Positions 25,144 through 37,494 are shown, numbered from the stretch's first letter. The stretch is 64,000 bases of DNA from Succinispira mobilis DSM 6222 (GCF_000384135.1 NZ_KB913028.1:1701351-1765350), one strand, 5' to 3'. Notes: a model not told the origin generated them from the sequence alone. Numbers and translations are program-made.

Positions 25144-25671
25144 CTAACAATTGCTAGATACATCTTTTTTTGATATTTGCAAAATTTTTAGAACTTTTCG
25201 CTCAATTTTTCTGATAATTTTGGTATAGAAAAATTCTTTTTGATATCGTGGTGTAACTAATGCCGTATTTAACCCCATTTTATTTCCACCCCAAATATCT
25301 GTAAACAATTGATCTCCGATTACTAATACCTTATTCTTATCACCACATCCTAAAAGCTGTAATGCTTTTTCGAAGGGTCTTACACTGGGCTTTGCTGCCC
25401 AGCTAATATACTTTATTCCAAATCTAGTTGCAATCTTTGACAAACGTCTATTGCCGCTATTGGAAATTAAAATTATTTTAAATTCATTCTTTAACAAGAG
25501 TTCTAACCATTCACCTACACTGCTTGAAACAGTTTCTTCATTCCAACCTGTAATTGTGTTATCTACATCTAAAAAGATATATTCATATTTTTTTTCCCGC
25601 AACCAATCTAGACTTATTGTTTCCACACAAGAAAATAAATATTTCGGTCTAAATTTTTCCCAAAAGTTCAT
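25144..25671 (-). CDS. YqeG-family HAD phosphatase
   Basis: A 175-residue HAD IIIA protein. Motif I is FLDVDNTITGW (nucleophile and acid Asp), motif II ISNSGNRRL, the lysine motif AAKPSVRPFEKAL, and motif IV VIGDQLFTDIWGGNKMG. YqeG proteins are phosphatases of uncertain substrate; phosphatidylglycerophosphate phosphatase activity is known for plant and cyanobacterial relatives. ATG 25671, with GGGGTAAGG upstream, is preferred to the 11-residue longer form from 25704. It precedes cdaA by 55 bp on the same strand. Confidence 0.88.
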   Translation of the reverse strand: MNFWEKFRPKYLFSCVETISLDWLREKKYEYIFLDVDNTITGWNEETVSSSVGEWLELLLKNEFKIILISNSGNRRLSKIATRFGIKYISWAAKPSVRPFEKALQLLGCGDKNKVLVIGDQLFTDIWGGNKMGLNTALVTPRYQKEFFYTKIIRKIERKVLKILQISKKDVSSNC

Positions 25672-25728
25672 GACCTTACCCCTTATCCTATAATTAGGCC
25701 GCACTTTACAGTGCGACCTATATCATAT

Positions 25729-27264
25729 CTATTCGCCAATCGGAAAATCAATACTAATACTAGTCCCTCGATTTAATTCACTTTCTACCTTTATTTGTCC
25801 TTTGTGCAACATAACAATTTCTTTCGCAATTGCTAAACCTACACCAATTCCCCCATCAAGACGCGAGTGCGATTTATCAACCTTATAAAATCGCTCCCAA
25901 ATATAAGGTAAATCTTCTTGTGGAATACCTTTACCCGTGTCTCTAATTTCTAAAACAGCTCTATTGGCGACATTATTTAAACTAACCTTTATTTCCCCTT
26001 GTGCTGGCGTATATTTTATAGCATTATCTAACAAAATAATCATCAATTGTACTAAGCGATCACCATCTGCTAAAATTTTTATTGGTTCTAAAGCTAAAAT
26101 AAAGCTTATGTCTTTCCCCTGCACTTTTATTTGCATTTTGTCGACTACGTCACTAACTAACTCTGCTAACGGAATTTTTTCTTTTAAAATCACTTGTCCA
26201 GCCTGTAAGCGACTTAAATCCAATAAATCCTTGATTAGGCGTTCAAGACGCTGTACTTCATCGCGAATAATGTTTTGGTAGCTTTTAATTTTCTCTTGAT
26301 CTTTAACCGTTCCATCTGATATTGCTTGGTTATAACCGCCAATAATAGTTAGTGGCGTACGCAATTCATGAGAAACATTAGCCACAAAATCACGTCTTAT
26401 TTTCTCTTGAGTTTGCATTTTTTCAACAAAAACATTTAAATCTTGAGCTAATGAATTTAAAGAACGGCCTAAATCAGCAACTTCATCATCGCCCTCAATA
26501 TTAATTTCTTGACTATAATCACCTTTAGCCATTGCTGCTGCACTTTTTTGCATAGCCAAAAGCGGTGCAATAGTATTTTTAGAAAAATGATTAACCAAAA
26601 CCAAACTTAAAAAGATTGCAACTAACATAACTAAGCCGATATAAACATAAACTCCAACTATAAAATCACGCATTCCACTTACAGCACTAGATATTAATAC
26701 TGCACCCACTACCTTGCCTTTATCCATAATTGGGATACCCACAAATAACACTTGTTCTTGATAAGTTGGGTGATAAAAATCTTTTTTGATGATTTTGCCC
26801 TCATAAATTGGCTGCAAAAAATTCAAAAAATCATCCACACGATTTTTTTCCTGCGGTTTAGGCGCGAATGGTTTTTCTTGTAATTCACGTTCGTGATGCT
26901 CCAAGTTCGAGTTCAGCATAGCCTTACGCTGTTTATTATGCATACCATTTTCGCCATTCATTCCCATCATTGGGGCTCTTGATATTGCTATTACCTGCTT
27001 ACGTTCATCTAAAACCCAAATTCGTGCTTTTATTAGACCGTCTACTCGGTTTAAATAGTTTTGTAAAGCAGCACCTTGTAAGGTGTCTTCACTTTTTTCC
27101 ATATTTATCGCAATTTCTTGTGCATAACGAATTAGTTCATCACGCTTAGCTTCAAAAAAATGTTCGTAAATTAAATAAGATATACCGATTGCCATACTCA
27201 ATAGGAGCGCAATAATTATCGCTGCAAAATTATAAAACAGCTTTGTTCCTAATGATTTACGCAT
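25729..27264 (-). CDS. Membrane sensor histidine kinase
   Basis: A 511-residue kinase. TM1 is at residues 11-33 and an extracytoplasmic sensor of about 165 residues follows, with a notable Met/His/Lys/Pro-rich stretch (MMGMNGENGMHNKQRKAM, EHHEREL). TM2 is at about 201-224, followed by HAMP. HisKA has H299 in FVANVSHELRTPLTIIGG, and the HATPase has N-box LLDNAIKYT, G1 DTGKGIP and G2 GGIGVGLAIAK. It autophosphorylates and passes phosphate to the adjacent response regulator. The stimulus is unknown; the Met/His-rich loop hints at metal but this is speculation. GAGGTG lies within the end of the regulator gene. Confidence 0.92.
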   Translation of the reverse strand: MRKSLGTKLFYNFAAIIIALLLSMAIGISYLIYEHFFEAKRDELIRYAQEIAINMEKSEDTLQGAALQNYLNRVDGLIKARIWVLDERKQVIAISRAPMMGMNGENGMHNKQRKAMLNSNLEHHERELQEKPFAPKPQEKNRVDDFLNFLQPIYEGKIIKKDFYHPTYQEQVLFVGIPIMDKGKVVGAVLISSAVSGMRDFIVGVYVYIGLVMLVAIFLSLVLVNHFSKNTIAPLLAMQKSAAAMAKGDYSQEINIEGDDEVADLGRSLNSLAQDLNVFVEKMQTQEKIRRDFVANVSHELRTPLTIIGGYNQAISDGTVKDQEKIKSYQNIIRDEVQRLERLIKDLLDLSRLQAGQVILKEKIPLAELVSDVVDKMQIKVQGKDISFILALEPIKILADGDRLVQLMIILLDNAIKYTPAQGEIKVSLNNVANRAVLEIRDTGKGIPQEDLPYIWERFYKVDKSHSRLDGGIGVGLAIAKEIVMLHKGQIKVESELNRGTSISIDFPIGE

Positions 27265-27960
27265 TTATTTTAGCACCTCAAATTTATAGCCTACACCCCA
27301 TACTGTCTTGATATCCCAGTCACTGCCTTCTTGAATATCAAGTTTGGAGCGCAACCTTTTAATATGAGTATCAACCGTACGTGTATCTCCATAATAGCTA
27401 TAACCCCATATACTTTCCAATAATTGTTCACGCGAATAAACCCGCCCAGCATGTTTAGCTAAAAACCATAATAACTCCATTTCTTTGGCAGTCAACGCCA
27501 ATTGTTTGCCAAAAGCTATAACTTGATATTCTTGTAAATCTATTTTCAGCTCACGAAATTCTAATACTTTGTCGTTATTAGGCATTTTTTCATCAGCAAA
27601 ACTAACTCTTCTTAATATGGCTCGTGCTCTAGCTACTACTTCTTTAGGGTTAAACGGTTTACCAATATAATCATCTGCGCCCATTTCTAAACCCATAATT
27701 CGATCATCATCTTCGCTTTTGGCTGTCAGCATAATAATCGGCACCGTCGATATTTTTCGCACCTGTTTGCAAACTTCTACCCCATCTAATACTGGCATCA
27801 TTATATCTAAAACAATTAGATTAGGCGCAATGCTTTGCAAGCTCAGTAACGCTTGTGCTCCATCTACTGCTTCAAAAACTTGAAACTCTTCTTTTTCAAA
27901 ATACAAACGCAATATATCTCTAATTTGCGGCTCATCATCAACTATCAATACCTTTATCAT
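27265..27960 (-). CDS. OmpR/PhoB-family response regulator
   Basis: A 231-residue regulator. The receiver domain has acidic pocket DDE (residues 9-11), phospho-acceptor D52 (IVLDIMMP), T/S switch in IMLTAKSEDDD and K in GKPFNPKEV. The C-terminal winged helix is present (LTAKEMELLWFLAKHAGRVYS, DTRTVDTHIKRLRSKL). It partners the kinase whose start codon directly follows its stop codon with no gap. It would bind direct repeats at target promoters; targets are unknown. Confidence 0.94.
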   Translation of the reverse strand: MIKVLIVDDEPQIRDILRLYFEKEEFQVFEAVDGAQALLSLQSIAPNLIVLDIMMPVLDGVEVCKQVRKISTVPIIMLTAKSEDDDRIMGLEMGADDYIGKPFNPKEVVARARAILRRVSFADEKMPNNDKVLEFRELKIDLQEYQVIAFGKQLALTAKEMELLWFLAKHAGRVYSREQLLESIWGYSYYGDTRTVDTHIKRLRSKLDIQEGSDWDIKTVWGVGYKFEVLK

Positions 27961-28060
27961 TTAATCACAACCTTAAATAACTAGTTTGCGGTTTTCGCTA
28001 ACTATACTTTTAACATATCTAGCCATGAGCAACAAGCAAACTTTTTGTGAAATTTATAAT

Positions 28061-28525
28061 TTATTCTCTTAACACTTTAATAACCAGTTTTTTTACTCGA
28101 CAAGAATTTTCTCCAACACTACATCCTGGGCGATGTACTTCCCAAGGAAAATATACAGCAAAAGTTTCACCAGCTAAAACATGACTAGTTGATTCTTGCA
28201 CTTTGTAAAAACAAGCATCTTTGCTTTCCAATAAATCCTCAACAACTTGTAATGTTTCTTGCCAAGGATGCGTATAAACCCGTTCTTCACCACTAATTAA
28301 AAACTGAATATCAATATATTTAGCATGGGTTTCGGCTTTTTTTTCTTCACGTGCTAGAGTGCTGTATTCACTTATTTTGGCATAAACTTTTTTTCCATCA
28401 ATGGGATAATCCCCTACTTCTGCGGTTTTTAAATCTAAGTCAGCTAAAAACGCCAACCCTTTTTTTAGATTTCCTTGTACATATGGTAGTAAGTTTTTTA
28501 TACTGCTTCTTTCTTCAATTATCAT
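28061..28525 (-). CDS. YhcH/YjgK/YiaL family protein
   Basis: A cupin-like protein of about 154 residues (DUF386). It has KISEYSTLAREEKKAETHAKYIDIQFLISG, with the metal-type His/Glu set, and FAVYFPWEVHRPGC near the C-terminus. Family members associate with sialic acid or other sugar catabolism and possibly act as sugar anomerases. No such pathway is adjacent here. ATG 28525 with GGGAAG upstream is preferred to the GTG at 28534. Substrate unknown. Confidence 0.88.
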   Translation of the reverse strand: MIIEERSSIKNLLPYVQGNLKKGLAFLADLDLKTAEVGDYPIDGKKVYAKISEYSTLAREEKKAETHAKYIDIQFLISGEERVYTHPWQETLQVVEDLLESKDACFYKVQESTSHVLAGETFAVYFPWEVHRPGCSVGENSCRVKKLVIKVLRE

Positions 28526-28626
28526 TTTTAACACTTCCCTTTTTAAAAATTATATTTTTTGACAAACATTTAGCAAATAAGTTAAAATACCTTTATTAAA
28601 ATTTAAATTAAGAGGTATTTCATTAA

Positions 28627-30183
28627 ATGAGTTTATTAATTGTTGAAAATGTATCCCATGATTTTGGCGGTCGCCATATTTTAGAAGATGTCTCTTTTCG
28701 TTTAGAAAAAGGCGAACACATCGGCCTAGTTGGTGCAAACGGGGAAGGGAAATCTACTTTTTTAAACATTGTAACTGATCAGCTAATGCCAGATGCGGGA
28801 AAGATAGAGTGGGCAAATAAAATTACGATTGGTTATCTTGATCAACACTCCACCCTTACTCGCGGAAAAACAGTTAAAGAAGTTTTAAGCGAAGCTTTTA
28901 ATTACTTACATGACCTAAATGCCAGAATGTTAGACTTGTATGAGCAAATGGGTGATACTGAGCCTACACAAATGGATAAGTTGCTGGCTGAAGTTGGCGA
29001 CATTCAAGATACCCTCGAGCATGCTGACTACTATGCTCTTGATGCCAAAATCGAAGAATTTGCTAACGGTCTAGGTCTAGCTAGTGTTGGTCTCCAACGC
29101 GATGTCGCTGATCTTTCCGGTGGTCAACGTAGCAAAGTTCTGCTAACAAAATTATTGCTTCAAAACCCAAATATTTTAGTGTTAGATGAACCTACTAACT
29201 ATTTAGATGAAGAGCACATAGCTTGGCTAACAAAGTTTTTGCAAAACTACGAGAATGCTTTTATTTTAGTTTCCCATGATATCACTTTTTTAAATAGTGT
29301 AGTAAATGTTATTTATCATATCGAAAACTGTGAATTAACTCGTTACTCTGGTGATTACAACAAATTTCAAGAGTTATATTCAATCTACAAAAATCAGCAA
29401 AATGCAGCCTATGAGCGTCAACAACAAGAAGTTGAGCAATTAGAAGATTTTATTGCTCGTAATAAAGCTCGCATATCCACTACCGGTCGTGCTAAAAGTC
29501 GCCAAAAGAAATTAGATAAAATGGAGCTTATTGAAAAACCAAAAGAAAAGCCTAAAGCTACTTTTGTGTTCCGCGAAGCTCGTACGCCTAGTCGCTTTAT
29601 AGTTCAGGCCAAAGACTTAGTTATCGGTTATGATACGCCACTGACTAGACCTGTTAGTTTCAATATTGAACGTGGCCAAAAGATAGCTATTAAGGGTGTT
29701 AATGGTTTGGGTAAAACTACTTTATTGAAAACCATTCTTGGTCTTATTCCACCTTTAAGTGGCAGTATCACTTTAGGAGACTATTTAGAGCCTGGTTATT
29801 TTGAGCAAGAAGAAAGTAGCAAAAACGAAAATACTGCCTTAGAAGATGTTTGGCAAGAATACCCTGGCCTTACCAATTACCAAGTTCGCCAAGCTTTGGC
29901 AATGTGCGGATTGACCAGTGAACATATTACCAGTAAGGTTTTTGTGCTAAGTGGCGGCGAAGCAGCTAAAGTTCGTCTTTGCAAACTAACCCTTAAAGAT
30001 ATAAATTGGCTAGTTATGGATGAGCCAACCAACCACCTTGATGTTGATGCCAAAGAAGAACTTAAACGTGCCCTAAAAGCTTTTAAAGGCAGTGTTCTTT
30101 TAGTTTCACATGAACCTGAATTTTATCAAGACTGGATTACCCAAGTTCTAAATGTTGAAGATTGGACTACAAAAACTATTTAG
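28627..30183 (+). CDS. ABC-F family ATPase (YbiT-like)
   Basis: A 518-residue soluble protein with two nucleotide-binding domains. Walker A motifs are GANGEGKST and GVNGLGKTT, the first signature is LSGGQRSKVL and the second LSGGEAAKVRL, and Walker B motifs end LDEPTNYLD and MDEPTNHLD. The domains are joined by a charged linker (RISTTGRAKSRQKKLDKMELIEKPK). There are no membrane segments. ABC-F proteins act on the ribosome, in translation factor or antibiotic-protection roles. Which subfamily this is cannot be fixed by eye; YbiT-like is the closest by length and linker. Confidence 0.9.
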   Translation: MSLLIVENVSHDFGGRHILEDVSFRLEKGEHIGLVGANGEGKSTFLNIVTDQLMPDAGKIEWANKITIGYLDQHSTLTRGKTVKEVLSEAFNYLHDLNARMLDLYEQMGDTEPTQMDKLLAEVGDIQDTLEHADYYALDAKIEEFANGLGLASVGLQRDVADLSGGQRSKVLLTKLLLQNPNILVLDEPTNYLDEEHIAWLTKFLQNYENAFILVSHDITFLNSVVNVIYHIENCELTRYSGDYNKFQELYSIYKNQQNAAYERQQQEVEQLEDFIARNKARISTTGRAKSRQKKLDKMELIEKPKEKPKATFVFREARTPSRFIVQAKDLVIGYDTPLTRPVSFNIERGQKIAIKGVNGLGKTTLLKTILGLIPPLSGSITLGDYLEPGYFEQEESSKNENTALEDVWQEYPGLTNYQVRQALAMCGLTSEHITSKVFVLSGGEAAKVRLCKLTLKDINWLVMDEPTNHLDVDAKEELKRALKAFKGSVLLVSHEPEFYQDWITQVLNVEDWTTKTI

Positions 30184-30466
30184 ATAAATAGCCATTTTTC
30201 AGCAAGTAATTGTGACTGTAATCATCGCTGGCGATAAAACCCTTTTCTAATTTACTTTTAATATATAACTTATTATAGAAAAAGGGAAATACAAACCAAG
30301 ATATTCCAGCCGTTAAACCTGCTGCAATCAATTGAATTATAGTGTATTTCAGATCACCCCGTAATAAAGGTACAAAAACTCCAAAGAAAAAATTAGTCCA
30401 AGAAAAACCAGTTGGACAACTAATTATCATTTCATTTGCTGGGTTTTTCAAATAAATCATCATCAC
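30176..30466 (-). CDS. DUF2628-type small membrane protein
   Basis: A 96-residue protein. A GFSWTNFFFGVFVPLLRGD segment, typical of DUF2628-like proteins, precedes hydrophobic stretches at about residues 20-38 and 43-66, and a C-terminal SHNYLLKNGY tail. It is probably an inner membrane protein; function unknown. It converges with the ABC-F gene, the stop codons overlapping by 8 bp. A ribosome site (AGGTGTG) precedes the ATG. Confidence 0.75.
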   Translation of the reverse strand: MMMIYLKNPANEMIISCPTGFSWTNFFFGVFVPLLRGDLKYTIIQLIAAGLTAGISWFVFPFFYNKLYIKSKLEKGFIASDDYSHNYLLKNGYLSK

Positions 30467-30486
30467 ACCTCTTTTTTATACTTATT

Positions 30487-30522
30487 GCGTTTCAGAGCTT
30501 CATTGTTCTGAAACGCTTTTTT
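30487..30522 (+). terminator. Hairpin terminator
   Basis: GCGTTTCAGAG (30487-30497) pairs with TTCTGAAACGC (30506-30516) and six T residues follow on the plus strand. It overlaps the last codons of the minus-strand PP-loop gene and would stop read-through from the ABC-F gene. Confidence 0.65.
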
Positions 30523-31294
30523 GATACCAAAAATCACGATGTTTTTTAGCCAAAACATCTCTATTTATTTTTTCAGGCCATAGGTCTTGTTGTGGAGCCA
30601 ACCGCATTGCCGCCGCTAAATGTTCATAAGCCTGAGGGTCAATATTGGTATTTAAATATTGTAAAAGGCTTTTCACTTCTTCTCGTTTAGTGCAGCCGTT
30701 ATATGGGCAGGGGCTTTTAATCGCTTCGATAGCATACTTTCTGTTAAATTCAACAATTTCTTGCTCGCGATAGTACACTAATGGTCTGAGTACCTGCAAA
30801 TCCATTTTACTTAAATAAGTCACTGGCAAAAAAGTCTTAACCTGGCCAGAAGTTAAGATATTCATAGTAAAAGTTTCCACCGCATCATCATGATGATGTC
30901 CTAAGGCTACTTTATTAAAACCTTTTTCTTTAGCAACACGATTTGTGCCAGCTCTTCTAAAATAGGCACAAGTAAAGCAGGGACTTTTATATTTTTTTTC
31001 AGCAATAACACTTTTTATATTTACTTGCTCGTGAAAAAAATCAATCTGCAAACTTTCGCAAAATTTTTCTAATTTACGCATTGGAAAATCTTCAGTAAAA
31101 CATGGATCAATGGTAAATGCTGCCACTTCTATTTTAAAAGGCAGAATTTTTTTTGCCAAACTAAAGCACTGTAACAAAAAGGAACTATCTTTCCCCCCCG
31201 ACAAACCAACTAAAATTTTATCATTGGCCTGCAACATATCAAATTCAATTACTGCACGCCAAAATTTACTTAATGTTTCCTGCAAAGCAACCAT
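30500..31294 (-). CDS. TtcA-like PP-loop tRNA thiolation protein
   Basis: A 264-residue adenylating PP-loop ATPase. The P-loop is GLSGGKDSSFLL, the central Cys pair is PCFTCAYFRR, followed by KVALGHHHDDAVETF. The downstream cysteines are in SPCPYNGCTKREEV. This arrangement (C-x2-C plus a later C) matches TtcA, which binds a 4Fe-4S cluster and thiolates C32 of tRNA; related PP-loop proteins cannot be excluded. It is a lone gene divergent from pcrA. Confidence 0.85.
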   Translation of the reverse strand: MVALQETLSKFWRAVIEFDMLQANDKILVGLSGGKDSSFLLQCFSLAKKILPFKIEVAAFTIDPCFTEDFPMRKLEKFCESLQIDFFHEQVNIKSVIAEKKYKSPCFTCAYFRRAGTNRVAKEKGFNKVALGHHHDDAVETFTMNILTSGQVKTFLPVTYLSKMDLQVLRPLVYYREQEIVEFNRKYAIEAIKSPCPYNGCTKREEVKSLLQYLNTNIDPQAYEHLAAAMRLAPQQDLWPEKINRDVLAKKHRDFWYQKSVSEQ

Positions 31295-31414
31295 CCTTTA
31301 TTCTTTAAAATCCAAGCAAATTATTTGGTTTTGTGTTAAAATATATAGATATCTCAAGGTTATTATAAACGAAAACTTAAATATAACCAAACAAAAAGAT
31401 TTTTAGGAGGCACA

Positions 31415-33637
31415 ATGTCTATTAGCTTAAATGGTTTAAATCCCCAACAACAACAGGCCGTGTGTAACATCAACGGTCCTTTATTGATTATGGCAGGTGC
31501 TGGTTCTGGAAAAACAAAAGTACTAACTAGTCGTATCGCTTATTTATTGGAAAAAGGAGTGCCAGCTTATAAAATTTTAGCAATAACTTTCACCAATAAA
31601 GCCGCGGGAGAAATGCGCCATCGTGTTGCCAATATTGTTGGCGAAACCGTGGCCAAAGATATTTGGATTCATACTTTCCATGCTTTTTGCTCCAGATTTC
31701 TGCGGATTGAAGTGAATAATATTGCTGGTTATTCTCCGAACTTTGCAATTTACGATTCTAGTGATTCTCTAAATATTATCAAAACCTGTCTTAAAGAATT
31801 AAATTTAGACGATAAAAAATTCTCACCCTATAGTGTTAGCTCTACTATTTCTAAAGCTAAAAATAATCTAATGGATGCTGCCCGCTTTGAAAAGCAAGCT
31901 ACAGGATTCTTTGAAGAAAAAATAGCCGCTATTTATAATCTTTATGAAAGTAAACTTTTGGCTAATAATGCTTTAGATTTTGACGATTTATTATTAGTTA
32001 CAGTCAAAACACTCTCAGTAAACCCTGAGGTATTAAAAAAATATCAAACAAAATTTAATTATATACTTATCGATGAGTACCAAGATACAAACAAAGTTCA
32101 ATACCTCTTAGCTCAAATGCTAAGTGAAACCCATAAAAATATTTGTGTAGTTGGAGATGCTGACCAAAGTATTTATGGTTGGCGAGGTGCCGATATGCAA
32201 AACATCTTAGATTTCGAAAAGGATTACCCAACCTGCGCCACAATTTTACTCGATAAAAATTATCGCTCGAGTAAAAATATTCTTGATGCTGCTAATGCAG
32301 TTATTCAAAACAATGACTTACGCAAAGAAAAAAATCTTTGGACTGATAATGATCCTGGGGCTAAAATAACCTATTATCGTGCCCATGAAGAAACAGAAGA
32401 AGTTAACTTCATTACGGATCGAATTAAAGCTCTTGCCGCTAATCCCAACAAATCTTTTAGTGACTTTGCCATTTTATACCGCACCAATAATCAATCTCGC
32501 CTTTTTGAGGAATCACTCTTAAGTAAATCAATTCCCTATACTATGGTTGGGGGGCTAAAATTCTATGATCGCCGTGAAATCAAAGATATCATTGCTTACT
32601 TACGAGTAATTTTCAATCCCCAAGACAACTTAGGTCTACTTAGAATTATTAACGTGCCTCGTCGTGGTATTGGTGATGCAACTATTGGCAGAGTTCAAGC
32701 CTTCGCAACGCTTAATTCTTTTAGTTTATTCCAAGCTTTGGAACAAGCTAAAGAAATCGAAGAACTTTCTGCGCGTTTTGCGAGTAAATTGGTAATATTT
32801 ATTGAGCAGTTAAAAAATCTCCGTGCCCTATATGATGAAAGCAAAAGCATCGAACAATTAATCAATGCTATTTTAAATGTTACTAACTATCTTGCTGAAC
32901 TACAAGCCGATACACCAGAAAAGTTGCAAGAGAAAACTGATAACATTTATGAACTTCTAAATTTAGCCAAAGAAGTTTCTCAAAAAAATAGCGATAATCC
33001 ACTAGAATCATTCTTAGAGCATGTCGCCCTAATTAGTGACCTCGATTCTGCAGATACTGAAAACAATGCCATAAAATTAATGACTTTGCATTCTGCTAAA
33101 GGTTTAGAATTTGACACAGTCTTTTTAGTAGGCCTAGAAGAGGGACTTTTCCCACATTCACGAGCACTTAATGACATTAAGGAATTAGAAGAAGAACGTC
33201 GCCTTTGCTATGTGGGTATTACTAGAGCCAAAACCGAACTATACCTATCTAGTTCAGCCACACGCATGATGCATGGAAACTTTGTTTCTTTTCCTGAATC
33301 TCGTTTTATCGCTGAAATTCCCAGTGAAATTTTAATCCGTAAACCAGATCGAACAAGTAAACAAGGTCGACAAAATTCTCGTAAAGCCAATAATCGACCA
33401 GTAATTCTAAGCAATTTCGGTTTCAATAAACCCCAAACTAGTTTTACCACAACAAGTTCTGGGCCGAGTTGTTCCTATGCTCCTGGCGACAAAGTTCAAC
33501 ATAAAGTTTGGGGAATAGGTACTGTAAGTGCAGTAAAACCTAGCAATAGTTACCAAGAATTAACCATTCAATTTTCCGATGTTGGTAGCAAAACCATAGT
33601 TAGTATGGGTGACTTTATATCTAAAATAAACAATTAA
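31415..33637 (+). CDS. pcrA: ATP-dependent DNA helicase PcrA (UvrD/Rep family)
   Basis: A 740-residue SF1A helicase. Walker A is AGAGSGKTKVLTSRI, motif Ia ITFTNKAAGEMRHRV, motif II LIDEYQDTNKVQ, motif III VVGDADQSIYGWRGAD, motif IV YRTNNQSRLFEESL, motif V LMTLHSAKGLEFDTV and motif VI RRLCYVGITRAK. A C-terminal region (PGDKVQHKVWGIGTV) matches the PcrA Tudor-like domain that binds RNA polymerase. It acts in repair and replication-transcription conflict. AGGAGG precedes the ATG, and ligA starts 16 bp downstream, the usual Firmicute pairing. Confidence 0.97.
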   Translation: MSISLNGLNPQQQQAVCNINGPLLIMAGAGSGKTKVLTSRIAYLLEKGVPAYKILAITFTNKAAGEMRHRVANIVGETVAKDIWIHTFHAFCSRFLRIEVNNIAGYSPNFAIYDSSDSLNIIKTCLKELNLDDKKFSPYSVSSTISKAKNNLMDAARFEKQATGFFEEKIAAIYNLYESKLLANNALDFDDLLLVTVKTLSVNPEVLKKYQTKFNYILIDEYQDTNKVQYLLAQMLSETHKNICVVGDADQSIYGWRGADMQNILDFEKDYPTCATILLDKNYRSSKNILDAANAVIQNNDLRKEKNLWTDNDPGAKITYYRAHEETEEVNFITDRIKALAANPNKSFSDFAILYRTNNQSRLFEESLLSKSIPYTMVGGLKFYDRREIKDIIAYLRVIFNPQDNLGLLRIINVPRRGIGDATIGRVQAFATLNSFSLFQALEQAKEIEELSARFASKLVIFIEQLKNLRALYDESKSIEQLINAILNVTNYLAELQADTPEKLQEKTDNIYELLNLAKEVSQKNSDNPLESFLEHVALISDLDSADTENNAIKLMTLHSAKGLEFDTVFLVGLEEGLFPHSRALNDIKELEEERRLCYVGITRAKTELYLSSSATRMMHGNFVSFPESRFIAEIPSEILIRKPDRTSKQGRQNSRKANNRPVILSNFGFNKPQTSFTTTSSGPSCSYAPGDKVQHKVWGIGTVSAVKPSNSYQELTIQFSDVGSKTIVSMGDFISKINN

Positions 33638-33649
33638 AAGGTGTGATAA

Positions 33650-35647
<1,998 letters not shown>

Positions 35648-35724
35648 TTATTCACAAATATTGCTTTAATATGCTAATATTATCTTTGTTATTATTAAAT
35701 TATATATGATTAGGATGGTGTAAA

Positions 35725-36015
35725 ATGAAACTTTCAGCAAAGGATGTCGCTCATGTAGCTAAACTATCAAGATTGTCAATTGACGAACAAGAAATTGATA
35801 CTTTTACAGCTCAATTTAACGATATACTTAACTATGCAGAAATTCTTAATAATCTCGATACAACTCAAGTCCAGGCAACTGCACAAGTATTGCCTTTAAA
35901 AAATGTGCTACGCCCCGACGTCGTTTTTGCTTCCTTGCCTAATGAGATGGCTCTAGCAAATGCGCCAGAAAAACTTGATGGGTGCTATGTCGTGCCTAAA
36001 GTAATCGATAATTAG
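35725..36015 (+). CDS. gatC: Asp-tRNA(Asn)/Glu-tRNA(Gln) amidotransferase subunit C
   Basis: A 96-residue GatC: VAHVAKLSRLSIDEQEIDTFTAQFNDILNY-type N-terminal helices and the LPLKNVLRPD segment are diagnostic. It stabilises the GatAB complex. It is followed by gatA and gatB in the standard C-A-B order. GGATGG precedes the ATG. Confidence 0.96.
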   Translation: MKLSAKDVAHVAKLSRLSIDEQEIDTFTAQFNDILNYAEILNNLDTTQVQATAQVLPLKNVLRPDVVFASLPNEMALANAPEKLDGCYVVPKVIDN

Positions 36016-36027
36016 GAGGATTTGAAG

Positions 36028-37491
36028 GTGGAATTATATAACGAAACAATAAAAAGTTTACACAATAAGCTTGTTAATAAAGAAATCAGTTCTATCGAGC
36101 TAACAAACAGCGTTTTTGCGCGTATTGACGAAGTAGAGCCAAAAGTGCAAGCTTATATTTCTTGCAATAAAGAGCTCGCTCTAGATACCGCTAAAAAAGT
36201 GGATGAGAAAATAGCGCGTGGCGAAAAAATAGCTCCTTTAGCTGGTATTCCAGCTGCGCTTAAAGATAATATGTGTACGCAAAATATTCTTACAAGTTGT
36301 GGCTCTAAAATGCTAGAAAACTTCATCCCCCCTTACAATGCAACTGTTGTAAATAAGCTAATTGCTCAAGACTATGTTCTAATTGGCAAAACTAATATGG
36401 ATGAATTTGCAATGGGTTCTAGTACGGAAACGTCCTATTTTCACAAAACTTATAATCCCTGGAATTTAAATAATGTCCCTGGCGGTTCTTCTGGAGGTTC
36501 AGCAGCTGCTGTAGCTGCCGGAGAAGCAATTTGGACTTTGGGTTCTGATACTGGTGGCTCTATTCGTCAGCCAGCTTCATTTACTGGTATTGTTGGTTTG
36601 AAATTAACCTATGGCTTAGTTTCTCGTTACGGCTTAGTGGCCTATGCTTCCTCATTAGATCAAATTGGTCCTTTAACTCGTTCTGTAGAAGACTCAGCTA
36701 TTGTTTTGAATAGTATTGCTGGACATGATCCTTTAGACTCTACTTCCATCGATTTATCAATCCCAGATTATACCAAAGCCTTAGTTAATGATATTAAAGG
36801 CATGCGCTTCGGACTCCCCAAAGAATATTTCGCTAAAGGTTTAGACCCTAAAGTTGCTGAAGTTATTAATGCAGCAGTCAAACAAATTGAAGCTTTAGGT
36901 GGTGAAATTGTTGAAATTTCTTTGCCACATACTGAATATGCGGTAACAACTTATTATATTATCGCCCCCGCTGAAGCATCTTCGAACCTAGCGCGTTATG
37001 ATGGGGTAGGTTATGGCTATCGTAGTAAAAACGGTAAAAATCTTGTAGAAATGACTACTAATTCTCGTACAGAAGGATTTGGCGCCGAAGTTAAGCGAAG
37101 AATTATGTTAGGTACTTATGTACTTAGTTCAGGTTATTATGATGCATACTATTTAAAAGCGATGAAAGTTCGTACCCTTATTAAACAAGATTTCGATAAA
37201 GCTTTTGATAAAGTTGATGTAATTTTAACTCCAGCGAGTCCAACTGTCTCCTATCCAGTAGGTGCAATGGTTGATCCACTCTCTGCTTATTTACTAGATG
37301 TCTATACTATTCCCGTAAACTTAGCTGGTTTGCCAGCAATATCAGTTCCTTGTGGCTTCTCAGACGGACTACCTGTTGGTCTGCAATTAATTGGTAAGCC
37401 ATTAGGTGAAGAGAGCTTATTAAGAGCAAGTTATACTTTCGAACAAAATACTAGCCACCACAAATTTATAGCTAAGTTAGGGGGGCAATAA
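36028..37491 (+). CDS. gatA: Asp-tRNA(Asn)/Glu-tRNA(Gln) amidotransferase subunit A
   Basis: A 487-residue glutamine amidase subunit. The amidase signature shows the catalytic lysine in PAALKDNM, the [14 protein letters not shown] loop with the cis-serine, and the nucleophile serine in [15 protein letters not shown]. It releases ammonia from glutamine for GatB. I prefer GTG 36028, eight bases after AGGAGG; the TTG at 36022 is too close to that site. It lies directly downstream of gatC and 3 bp upstream of gatB. Confidence 0.96.
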   Translation: MELYNETIKSLHNKLVNKEISSIELTNSVFARIDEVEPKVQAYISCNKELALDTAKKVDEKIARGEKIAPLAGIPAALKDNMCTQNILTSCGSKMLENFIPPYNATVVNKLIAQDYVLIGKTNMDEFAMGSSTETSYFHKTYNPWNLNNVPGGSSGGSAAAVAAGEAIWTLGSDTGGSIRQPASFTGIVGLKLTYGLVSRYGLVAYASSLDQIGPLTRSVEDSAIVLNSIAGHDPLDSTSIDLSIPDYTKALVNDIKGMRFGLPKEYFAKGLDPKVAEVINAAVKQIEALGGEIVEISLPHTEYAVTTYYIIAPAEASSNLARYDGVGYGYRSKNGKNLVEMTTNSRTEGFGAEVKRRIMLGTYVLSSGYYDAYYLKAMKVRTLIKQDFDKAFDKVDVILTPASPTVSYPVGAMVDPLSAYLLDVYTIPVNLAGLPAISVPCGFSDGLPVGLQLIGKPLGEESLLRASYTFEQNTSHHKFIAKLGGQ

Positions 37492-37494
37492 GCG